From Streptomyces rubrogriseus (lineage in GTDB: Bacteria; Actinomycetota; Actinomycetes; Streptomycetales; Streptomycetaceae): a stretch of DNA of 64,000 nucleotides. Every line of letters starts with the position of its first letter. Position 1 is the stretch's first letter. Shown one piece after another: positions 1 to 7,427 of the stretch. Where the stretch lies: the NCBI RefSeq assembly GCF_027947575.1, contig NZ_CP116256.1, positions 5,642,001-5,706,000 on the forward strand, read 5' to 3'. The notes under the pieces are model-generated. The model worked only from the letters and a program-made list of their open reading frames with translations, was not told where the DNA came from and searched no databases. The position numbers and the translations under genes were made by a program.

Positions 1-530
1 CTCGGCGCGCAGAGGTCGTGGGCGGGGTCCAACCCGTCGGGGAACTTGGCCTCCAGGTACTTCCGGTCGTGCAGGGCGACCCCGAGGTAACCGACGCCGT
101 CCCCGCGGCGGACGGCGTACCAGCCGTCCAGAGCGCCGTGGGACTCCCCGCTGGTGGCGGCGTCCAGATCCGCGTCCTTCAGCAGCACGGCCAGGGAGAT
201 CTCCTCGACCTCCCCGGCACCGGCCGGCAGCAGCCCCGCGAGCCGCTGCGCCCGCCCCGAGCCACCGGTCAGCTCGGTGTGCGCCGGAGCGGAGGCGGAA
301 GGGGAGGCTGTGGCGGACGCCCGGTCCGCCCCGCCCGAGGGCACGGCGGACACGGTGAACAGCGCGCCGGCCATGACGGCCAGCGCCCCGCCGGCCACCG
401 CCGCGCGGCGCCTTCGGCGCACCCTGGCCGCCTCGGCGAACACCGCCGCCGCGTCGAACGAGGGACCGCCGGCCCCCTCGGCGGCCCGGGCGAGCAGGTC
501 GCGCACCTCGTCGTCCCTGGCGTCGCTCAT
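1..530 (-). CDS. Anti-sigma-like single-pass membrane protein, C-terminus cut by window edge
   Basis: The visible 176 residues begin with a short acidic cytoplasmic segment, an Arg-rich stretch (RVRRRRR, about 37-43) and one membrane segment at about 44-63, followed by an extracytoplasmic Ala/Ser-rich region. The ATG at 530 overlaps the stop of the sigma gene (ATGA), so the two are co-translated. This is the usual layout of SigE-family sigma factors with a CU044_5270-type membrane partner. A role as anti-sigma or sensor is inferred from context; no zinc HxxxCxxC motif is visible in the part present, so it is not a classical ZAS protein. The C-terminus lies outside the window. Confidence 0.75.
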   Translation of the reverse strand, partial: MSDARDDEVRDLLARAAEGAGGPSFDAAAVFAEAARVRRRRRAAVAGGALAVMAGALFTVSAVPSGGADRASATASPSASAPAHTELTGGSGRAQRLAGLLPAGAGEVEEISLAVLLKDADLDAATSGESHGALDGWYAVRRGDGVGYLGVALHDRKYLEAKFPDGLDPAHDLCAP

Positions 531-1012
531 ACGAACTCCTTCCCCACCTGGGCGCGGAGCGCCGCCAGCCCGCGGGCCGTGTGGCTCTTCACCGTGTTCT
601 CCCGCATTCCGAGCACCGCGGCGGTCGCCTCGACGCTCTGGTCCTCCCAGTAGCGCAGCACCAGCACGGCCCGCTGCCGCGGTGTGATGCGGGCCAGCGC
701 CTCCCGCACCACCATCCCGGTCTCCGAGTCGGTGTCGGGAGCGGCGCGTTCGGGCAGCTCCCCGTACGCGTGCTCACGCCGCCAGAACCGGCGTCTGCCC
801 TCGATGAAGGTGTTGAACAGCGTCTTGCGCGCGTACGCCTCGACGTTGTCCAGCTTCTGCAGGCGCCGCCAGCCGAGCACCACCTTGACCAAGGTCGTCT
901 GCACCAGGTCCTCCGCCTCGTGGCGGTTGCCGCACATCAGGTAGGCGCTCCTGAAGAGCGCCAGGCGTCTGTCCCGGACGAAGTCGTGCAGCGCGTCCTC
1001 ACCGTGATCCAC
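527..1012 (-). CDS. SigE-family ECF RNA polymerase sigma factor
   Basis: A 161-residue sigma-70 family protein. Region 2 is visible near the N-terminus (LFRSAYLMCG, then EAEDLVQTTLVKV) and region 4 near the C-terminus (ITPRQRAVLVLRYWED, then the helix-turn-helix ending NTVKSHTARGLAAL). It directs RNA polymerase to stress-type promoters. I chose the GTG at 1012 (VDHGED) because a purine-rich G-tract ribosome site precedes it and the family starts there; the frame stays open to 1156, but that extension looks non-coding. It is translationally coupled to the downstream membrane protein and divergent from the secreted propeller gene, which may be a target. Confidence 0.9.
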   Translation of the reverse strand: MDHGEDALHDFVRDRRLALFRSAYLMCGNRHEAEDLVQTTLVKVVLGWRRLQKLDNVEAYARKTLFNTFIEGRRRFWRREHAYGELPERAAPDTDSETGMVVREALARITPRQRAVLVLRYWEDQSVEATAAVLGMRENTVKSHTARGLAALRAQVGKEFV

Positions 1013-1206
1013 CCCACCCCCCTTTCCCCACCCGCCCGCGCGGACGGTCTCACCGTTCAAGTGCGGTGGCCCGCCCTCCCGGTTGCGGCCCGCCCGGCCG
1101 AATCCGGGGACGGAAAAGGCGGCGGACTCCGCAACGTCTCGCCCAGGCCACCGCATTGAGAGGGAGTACGGACGTCCGACACGAGAACACAGCGGGAGAG
1201 CCCACC

Positions 1207-2385
1207 ATGAGTGGAATACGCGTACGCACGAGAACCGCCGCCGCGGTCCTGGCCCTGGCCGCGGTCACCGTACCGGCCGCCACGGCGCACGCCGGTGCCC
1301 GGTGGTCCGCCGCCGACCTGACGGGCGTGGGCCACGCGGCGCTCACCGGCGTCACCAGGGTGGACGGCGACACCACCTGGGCTTACGGGGTCAAGGTCCG
1401 CCAGGAGGGCAAAGTCCAGCCCAGGACGCCCCTGCTGCTGGCCCGCGACGACGACGAGAGGTCCTGGCGGGAGATCCCCATGCCGGCGTTCGCCGACCGC
1501 GCCAACCAGATCAGCTCGATCGACGCCGTGTCCCAGGAGGACGCCTGGGCGGTCGGTCTGTACGAGGAGTCGCGCGGGGCCTTCCTCACCCAGCACTGGG
1601 ACGGCACCGAGTGGCGGGTGGTCGACGCGCCGGCGCCGGAGGGGATCCGGCTCGCCGGTGCGGGACTGCTGGACGTGTCGGCACGGGCCTCCGACGACGT
1701 GTGGGCGGTCGGCTGGCTCATCGTCGTCGACAGCGAGGTGCCCAACCCGGACAAGCCCGGGGGGACGATCCAGGAGACGCACGCCGAGGCGATGCTCCAG
1801 CACTGGGACGGCGAGGCGTGGCATCTCGTGCCCGTACCGGACGCCGCCTCGCTGTGGACGTACTCCGTCACCGCACTCGCCGACGACGACGTGTGGGTCT
1901 CCGGGTACACCTTGGACGACCGGCCCGCGATGCTGCACTACGACGGCTCTTCCTGGTCCCGCGTACCGGTCCCCTACGACGGGGTCAACGGCGAACTGAC
2001 GGACCTGGAGGCCCGCGGGCCGAACGATATATGGGCCGCGGGCCGGAAGCTGGTCGACGACGAGGACCCGGGGCACGCGCTGCTCGCGCACTGGGACGGC
2101 CGCTCCTGGAAGCAGGTGCCGACCCCCGCCGACGCCGGTCGCGTGAACGACCTGACCCTCGCACCCGCCGGTGTGGTGGCCGCCGGGGAACAGCCGGACG
2201 GCACGCCGTACGTGATGCGGATGCGCCACGGCCGGTGGTCCCAGCCGCCGGTGCCGCCGGGCGGTACGGACGGCAGCCGGTACCTGACCTCGGTGGCCTG
2301 GACCCCGCGGGGCGTCACCGCCGTCGGCTACGAGGAGGGGACGACGGGCCTCCCCAGCCCGTTGCTGCTGACCGGCGGGCGCTGA
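1207..2385 (+). CDS. Secreted beta-propeller-like protein with DxWAxG repeats
   Basis: A 392-residue protein with a Sec-type signal peptide (residues 1 to about 29, ending in AHA). The mature part repeats a motif of the form D-x-W-A-x-G (DAWAVG, DVWAVG, DVWVSG, DIWAAG), each followed by QHWDG- or HYDG-type turns. This is typical of secreted actinobacterial propellers of the Kelch/sialidase-like class. The start at 1207 has GGGAGAG upstream. No catalytic signature is visible, so a binding or scaffolding role outside the cell is only inferred. It is divergent from the ECF sigma gene across about 190 bp and ends before a strong hairpin. Confidence 0.8.
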   Translation: MSGIRVRTRTAAAVLALAAVTVPAATAHAGARWSAADLTGVGHAALTGVTRVDGDTTWAYGVKVRQEGKVQPRTPLLLARDDDERSWREIPMPAFADRANQISSIDAVSQEDAWAVGLYEESRGAFLTQHWDGTEWRVVDAPAPEGIRLAGAGLLDVSARASDDVWAVGWLIVVDSEVPNPDKPGGTIQETHAEAMLQHWDGEAWHLVPVPDAASLWTYSVTALADDDVWVSGYTLDDRPAMLHYDGSSWSRVPVPYDGVNGELTDLEARGPNDIWAAGRKLVDDEDPGHALLAHWDGRSWKQVPTPADAGRVNDLTLAPAGVVAAGEQPDGTPYVMRMRHGRWSQPPVPPGGTDGSRYLTSVAWTPRGVTAVGYEEGTTGLPSPLLLTGGR

Positions 2386-2399
2386 CTCCCGGCCGCTCC

Positions 2400-2441
2400 G
2401 GGCCGCCCACGCCGGGCCGCCCACGCCGGGCCGCCCGCACC
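2400..2441. repeat. Three 14-bp tandem repeats after the propeller gene
   Basis: Three head-to-tail copies of a 14-bp unit (gggccgcccacgcc) at 2400-2413, 2414-2427 and 2428-2441; the third is imperfect. They lie directly between the propeller stop codon and a terminator hairpin. No function is evident. Confidence 0.7.
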
Positions 2442-2472
2442 CTCCGGCACCGGACGTGAACGTGCCGGAGGG
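2440..2472. terminator. Bidirectional hairpin terminator
   Basis: A perfect 11-bp inverted repeat (2440-2450 and 2462-2472, loop of 11) sits between the convergent propeller and OsmC genes. There is no U-tract, as is common in Streptomyces. Confidence 0.75.
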
Positions 2473-2487
2473 CGCGGGGCGTCCAGG

Positions 2488-2913
2488 TCAGGCGAGCTTG
2501 GCCGACAGGGTGATGGTCGTGCCGGTCAGGGCCTGGCTGACCGGGCAGTTCTTCTTGGCGTCCTCGGCGGCGGCGACGAAGGCGTCGTTGTCGAGGCCGG
2601 GGACGGTGCCCTCCACGGTGAGGTGGATGCCCTTGATGCCCTCGCCGGGCTGGAAGGTGACGTCGGCGGAGGTGGTGAGCTTGGTGGGCGGGGTGCCGGC
2701 GCCGGCCAGGCCGTGCGACAGCGCCATGGAGAAGCAGCTGGAGTGGGCGGCGGCGATCAGCTCCTCCGGGCTGGTCTTGCCGTTCGCCTGCTCGGCGCGC
2801 GACGGCCACGACACCGGCTGCTCGCCGATGCCGGACGAGTCGAAGGTGACGACACCGTTGCCCTCGAGCAGGTTGCCTTCCCAGACGGTGTGTGCGGAGC
2901 GCGTGGTTGCCAC
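2488..2913 (-). CDS. OsmC/Ohr-family peroxiredoxin
   Basis: A 141-residue cytoplasmic thiol peroxidase that reduces organic hydroperoxides. The two redox cysteines are present: C60 in the motif AAHSSCFSMAL and C123 in KNCPVSQAL. The preceding SPEELIAAA segment is typical of the OsmC branch. Length matches the family. The ATG at 2913 has GAGAGGAACC upstream. It is monocistronic, convergent with the secreted propeller. No OhrR-type regulator is adjacent, which fits the general-stress-controlled OsmC branch better than Ohr. Confidence 0.95.
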   Translation of the reverse strand: MATTRSAHTVWEGNLLEGNGVVTFDSSGIGEQPVSWPSRAEQANGKTSPEELIAAAHSSCFSMALSHGLAGAGTPPTKLTTSADVTFQPGEGIKGIHLTVEGTVPGLDNDAFVAAAEDAKKNCPVSQALTGTTITLSAKLA

Positions 2914-3000
2914 GGCGGTTCCTCTCGAATTCTCTTGCTGTAGCTGGGCGGTGGGAGACCGGCGGACGGGCTCCCACCCCCCATCCGATCACACTCCGGC

Positions 3001-4809
3001 TCAGCTCACCCGGAAGACCGGCCCCCGGGCGGTGAACGGCAGCCGCGCGCCCTGGGGAATCAGGTAGGCGTGCTCGCGCCGTACCCGCAGGACGTCGCAC
3101 CAGCCGTCGGTGACGACGAGGACCGGCGCGGTGGGCGGGAAGTCCTCGGCGCGCAGCAGCAGGTCGATGCCGGGCTGGAGGACGGTGCCGCCCCGGCCGT
3201 GCACCCGCACCCTGCCGGCGATGTCCGTCACCGGGAGGTACCCGGCGTCGTGCGGCGCCGCGTCGCAGAACACGACGCGGGCGGCGGGCACGTCGCGGGC
3301 CTCGGCGTAGGAGGCGATGGCGCCGAGCGCCTTGCCGAGCAGGGTGCGGTCCATGGAGCCGGAGGTGTCCAGAACGACGCCGAAGGTGCAGCGGGCGATC
3401 TCCTCCGGGGGGAAGTACCGTCCGGCGCGCGGGATGTCGGGGGTGGCGGCCTGGCGCCGCGAGGGGCGGGCGTAGGACCGTACGGGCTCGGGGCGGGGCA
3501 CGTACTCGTCGAACCAGCGGGCCAGCCGCGCGTCCCAGGGCAGCGGCGGGTGGCTGAGGACGCGGATCTCCTCGGCCAGGCCGGCGGGCAGGAAGCCGCG
3601 TTCCTGCTGCTGGTGCAGGTCGAGGCCCTGGGTGAGGCCCCGGCGGTAGAAGCCGTCGAGGTCGACGTGGTCGCGGGGCGGGCGGAGCGGACCGCCGAGT
3701 ACGTCGCCGACGCCCTTGCCGCGCGGGGTGGACAGACGGCGCAGGCGGCGCAGGTCGACGGCGATGCGGTCGTAGACCTCCTCGGCGGAGAGCCCGGCCA
3801 GCTCCGGGTCGTGCAGCAGGCCCTCGGGCATGGTGCCGACCTGCATCTCGACGAGCCAGCCGTTGATGACGTAGTCGCAGGCCACGTTGAAGAGGTACGG
3901 GTCGCGGGTGCCGCAGCGGTCGCCGTGGCGCAGGGCGGCGTGCAGCATCTCGTGGGCGAGGATGAAGCGCCATTCCTCGTCGTCGTAGCGGCGCAGCGGG
4001 TTGACGTAGATCTCCCCCGTCTCGGCGTTGACGGCGGCGACGGATATGCCGTGGGCGCGGGCCAGTTCGGCGTCGGCGACGAGGGTGATGCCGGAGGCGA
4101 TGCCGCCGAGCAGCGGGTAGGAGGAGACGAACCAGCTCAGGGCCTGCTGCCAGGGCTGAAGCCGGGTGGGGCCGCCGAGCATGGCGTCGCGGCGGCCGCC
4201 CGCGAGGTCGAGGGCGGTGGACATGGTGCGGGTGAGGGCGTGGGCGAAGGCCTGTTGCCAGTCGGGGACCTGGAGGTTCCAGCCGTCCCAGGGGACGAGC
4301 AGCTGGTCGGGGTCGCCGTCCGCGGTGCCGCAGTGCTCGTAGGCGGCGGGGATGCCGCCCTCGCGGCGCCAGGCGGCAGCGATGCGCTCCTCGTCGCCGT
4401 CGGGGTACGTCGGCGGCAGGTGGTCCGGGGTGCGGCCGACCGGGAAGGTCAGCAGGAAGCGGTTGACGACGGTGCAGCGGGCGGCCAGGTCGTAGCGGTC
4501 GGGCTGGACGCGCTCGCCGGTGGCGGCGGGTACGTGGCCGAAGCCGAGGTGGATCAGGGCGTGGGCGATGGCCCAGGCCCAGTCGGCGGGCTCGGCGTGG
4601 CGGGTGGGGTTCAGGTGGACCCGGCCGTTGGAGCTGACGCGGGCGAGTCCGTGGCGGGGCGCGACCTCGCACTCCTCCTCCCGGCACAGCTTGACCTCCA
4701 TGGCCGCGAGCGCGGGGTTGGCCCACACCAGTTGCACGCCCTTGGCGCAGTCCTCGGCGGCCGGGTCCTTCTTCTTCTGCTGCTGCTTCTGCTTGCGGGT
4801 GCGGCTCAC
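3001..4809 (-). CDS. VWA-like metallopeptidase (DUF2201-type), partner of a MoxR ATPase
   Basis: A 602-residue cytoplasmic protein. A zinc-type HExxH motif (HEMLH, residues 286-290) sits in the middle and a VWA-like domain with the metal-site motif DTSGS (481-485) at the C-terminus. The N-terminus is Lys/Gln-rich. Residues about 78-126 look like a degenerate copy of the HExxH segment (HALIH at 83-87). The GTG at 4809 overlaps the stop of the upstream AAA+ ATPase gene, so both are made together, as for other MoxR-VWA pairs that remodel or activate proteins. The substrate is unknown. The reading frame continues upstream of 4809, but that part is a shadow of the ATPase gene. Confidence 0.85.
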   Translation of the reverse strand: MSRTRKQKQQQKKKDPAAEDCAKGVQLVWANPALAAMEVKLCREEECEVAPRHGLARVSSNGRVHLNPTRHAEPADWAWAIAHALIHLGFGHVPAATGERVQPDRYDLAARCTVVNRFLLTFPVGRTPDHLPPTYPDGDEERIAAAWRREGGIPAAYEHCGTADGDPDQLLVPWDGWNLQVPDWQQAFAHALTRTMSTALDLAGGRRDAMLGGPTRLQPWQQALSWFVSSYPLLGGIASGITLVADAELARAHGISVAAVNAETGEIYVNPLRRYDDEEWRFILAHEMLHAALRHGDRCGTRDPYLFNVACDYVINGWLVEMQVGTMPEGLLHDPELAGLSAEEVYDRIAVDLRRLRRLSTPRGKGVGDVLGGPLRPPRDHVDLDGFYRRGLTQGLDLHQQQERGFLPAGLAEEIRVLSHPPLPWDARLARWFDEYVPRPEPVRSYARPSRRQAATPDIPRAGRYFPPEEIARCTFGVVLDTSGSMDRTLLGKALGAIASYAEARDVPAARVVFCDAAPHDAGYLPVTDIAGRVRVHGRGGTVLQPGIDLLLRAEDFPPTAPVLVVTDGWCDVLRVRREHAYLIPQGARLPFTARGPVFRVS

Positions 4810-5867
4810 CGGCGGGCCTCCACCAGCCGGGGCATGTCGCGGGCGGCCTCGACGAGGAACCAGGCGGGCAGCAGCGGGTTGCCGTCGGCGTCGGAGGCGA
4901 TGACGCTCTGGGCGACCTCGACGGAGATCTCGGCGAGCTGTACGAGCAGCGACTTGGCGCGGTAGGCGGTCTGGCGGCCGTTCGCCGACATGTGCTCCTT
5001 GCTCGCGGGCAGTTCCTTGACCAGGCGGCCGCGGAAGGACTCGGCGAGGTAGTAGAGCAGGTCGCGGTCCTGGAGGCGGCTGGGCCAGCGGGCCTCGCCC
5101 TTCAGGATCGCCTCGATGCCGAACCGGCTGCGGACGATCTTGACGTAGCCGCAGAAGGCGGTCGCGTGGGCCGGGGTGAGCGTGCCGTGCGCGAGAACCT
5201 TCAGGGTCTCCTCGTCGAGGTGCTGGCCGAAGGAGTGCAGGGCGTCGGAGAGCATGTGCCAGGAGCGCGGGGTGGAGAACGGCTCCTCGGTCTTGGGCGG
5301 CTTGGACCACAGGTGGTCGGGGCGGTCGGTGAGGTGGTCGGTGATCCACGGGTGGATGCCGTTCTCACCGGCCCACACCAGCCAGTCCGTCGCGGAGGCG
5401 TCCAGGTGGACGTGGGTGAGACGGTTGACCAGCGCGGAGGCGATGGGGCGGGCGAGTGCGTTGTCGGTGGCCCGGTTTCCGGCGCCGATGACGATGGAGC
5501 CCATGGGGAGTTCGTAGTTCCCGATGCGGCGGTCGAGGATCAGCGAGTAGAACGCCTTCTGCACGTCCGGGGTGGCCGCGTTCAGCTCGTCCAGGAAGAG
5601 GCAGTACGGCTCGTCGCGGGCGATGGACTCCGGCGGGCAGAACACCGACCGGCCGTCCCGGATCTGCGGGACGCCGATCAGGTCCTCGGGCGCCAGCTGG
5701 GTGCCGAGCAGGCTCACGCACTCCAGGCCCAGCGAGTCGGCGAAGTTCCTCACCAGGGAGGACTTGCCGATGCCGGGTGCGCCCCACAGGAACACCGGCC
5801 GCACGGTGGCGAGGCCGAGCAGCAGTTCCGGGAGACGGGCGGGAGTGACGGTGACGGCTGCCTGCAC
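4806..5867 (-). CDS. MoxR-type AAA+ ATPase
   Basis: A 353-residue AAA+ protein. Walker A is GAPGIGKS (29-36) and Walker B is CLFLDELN (DE at 93-94); a sensor-like region follows (IVIGAGNRATDN). MoxR-family ATPases act as chaperones for a VWA partner, and the coupled downstream gene encodes exactly such a protein. The ATG at 5867 lies 78 bp from the permease stop, so this is probably the first gene of a two-gene operon. The client process is not identifiable from sequence. Confidence 0.9.
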   Translation of the reverse strand: MQAAVTVTPARLPELLLGLATVRPVFLWGAPGIGKSSLVRNFADSLGLECVSLLGTQLAPEDLIGVPQIRDGRSVFCPPESIARDEPYCLFLDELNAATPDVQKAFYSLILDRRIGNYELPMGSIVIGAGNRATDNALARPIASALVNRLTHVHLDASATDWLVWAGENGIHPWITDHLTDRPDHLWSKPPKTEEPFSTPRSWHMLSDALHSFGQHLDEETLKVLAHGTLTPAHATAFCGYVKIVRSRFGIEAILKGEARWPSRLQDRDLLYYLAESFRGRLVKELPASKEHMSANGRQTAYRAKSLLVQLAEISVEVAQSVIASDADGNPLLPAWFLVEAARDMPRLVEARR

Positions 5868-5945
5868 GCAGGGGCTCCTTGGCGGGAGGGGGTCGGGAGG
5901 TGACCGGCCCAGTGTGCGTGCCCCCTGGGTCCCCGCGCAGCCGAA

Positions 5946-7346
5946 TTACGGTGCGGTGGGCCCCTCCGCGCGCCGCCTGCGGGCCGCCATCACCGCGTAC
6001 ACGAGGACGCCCGCGAACAGGAACAGCACGCCCTGGTAGACCGCCGCGTACCCGGCGCCCGCGACCAGCCACAGGGAGAAGGCCGCCGCGACCGCCGCGA
6101 CGACGCCGTCCCGGACCAGGCGGGCCCGGTCCACCTTCTCGCCCTGTCCGGAGACCAGGTGGAAGATCTGGGCGGCCGTGGCCAGCAGGTACGGCACGGT
6201 GGCGGTGAAGGTGGTGACCAGGACGAGGACCTCGAAGACCTTCGCCGAGCCGGACGTGTAGTTGTAGACGGTGAGGAGGGAGGCGAGGACGACCGTGACG
6301 CCGACGCCCACCGTGGGCACCCCGCGCCGCTTGCGCGCGAACGCGGCCGGGAAGAGGCCGTCCCTGGCCGCCGCGTACGGGGTCTGGGCGCTGAGCAGGG
6401 TCCAGCCGTTGAGGCAGCCGGTCATCGAGACCAGGGCGGCCAGTGCGACGGCCCAGCCGCCCCAGGCGCCGCCGAACATGGCGTTCACGGCGTCCGAGAA
6501 GGGCGCGTCCGAGGTGACCAGGCGCTCGTGGGCGACGGTGCCGAAGACCGAGAGGGTGCCGAGCAGGTAGACGAGGGCGGCGCCCGCGGTGCCGATGACG
6601 GTGGCGCGGCCGACCGTGCGGCGGGGGTCCTTGACCTCGCCGGCGCTGACGGCGGCGGACTCCACACCGAGGTAGGAGAAGAGCAGGATCGCGGCGGCGG
6701 CGGAGACCGCGCCGATGCCGCCGGAGCCGCTCGCGTTGAACGGGCCGAGGTTGTCGGCGTCGAAGAAGAACAGCCCGCCGACGGCGACGAGCAGCAGCGG
6801 AGCGAACTTCAGCACGGTGGAGACCAGCTGGACCGCGCCGACCCAGCGGGTGCCGGCGAAGTTGGCGAGCGCGGGCAGCCACTGGATGACGAGGGCGGCC
6901 AGGCACGCGGTCCAGCGGTGGTCGTTCACCGGGATCAGGACGTCGAGGTAGCCGACGGCGGCGACGGCGAGGGCCGCGTTGGACACCCAGGTGGTGATCC
7001 AGTACGCCCAGGCGGCGAGGAACCCGGCGAAGTCGCCGAAGGCGCCGCGGGCGTAGACGTAGGGGCCGCCGGTGCGCGGGTCGCGGGCGGCGAGGCGGCC
7101 GAAGACCAGGGCGAGCGCGATGGCGCCGACGGTCAGGACGCCGAAGGCGAGCAGGCTGATGGTGCCGAAGGGCGCGACGGAGGCCGGGAGCAGGAAGATG
7201 CCGCCGCCGATGATGTTGCCCATGACCAGGGCGGTGGCGACGGGAAGCCCGAAGCGGCGGGCGTGCCGGGTGCTCTCGGATACGGGGGCCGCGGGGGTCT
7301 CCCGCGGTTCCGGAGCCGGTGGGGGGACGGTCCCGGTGACGTGCAT
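5946..7346 (-). CDS. APC-superfamily amino acid permease
   Basis: A 466-residue inner-membrane transporter with about 12 hydrophobic segments. TM1 contains the glycine-rich substrate-binding motif GNIIGGGIF, characteristic of the amino acid-polyamine-organocation family. The hydrophilic N-terminus of about 30 residues is Pro-rich. TM7 and TM8 are followed by the typical PYAAARDGLFP loop. The substrate cannot be told from sequence; a cationic or neutral amino acid is likely. It has its own intergenic regions of about 80 bp on both sides. Confidence 0.9.
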   Translation of the reverse strand: MHVTGTVPPPAPEPRETPAAPVSESTRHARRFGLPVATALVMGNIIGGGIFLLPASVAPFGTISLLAFGVLTVGAIALALVFGRLAARDPRTGGPYVYARGAFGDFAGFLAAWAYWITTWVSNAALAVAAVGYLDVLIPVNDHRWTACLAALVIQWLPALANFAGTRWVGAVQLVSTVLKFAPLLLVAVGGLFFFDADNLGPFNASGSGGIGAVSAAAAILLFSYLGVESAAVSAGEVKDPRRTVGRATVIGTAGAALVYLLGTLSVFGTVAHERLVTSDAPFSDAVNAMFGGAWGGWAVALAALVSMTGCLNGWTLLSAQTPYAAARDGLFPAAFARKRRGVPTVGVGVTVVLASLLTVYNYTSGSAKVFEVLVLVTTFTATVPYLLATAAQIFHLVSGQGEKVDRARLVRDGVVAAVAAAFSLWLVAGAGYAAVYQGVLFLFAGVLVYAVMAARRRRAEGPTAP

Positions 7347-7427
7347 GGGGTGGTGCGCCTCTCATGGAACGGGGCCCGGGATCGCCGGACGCGCCCATGG
7401 TCGGGCACGGTCCGGCACCGCTCCAAA

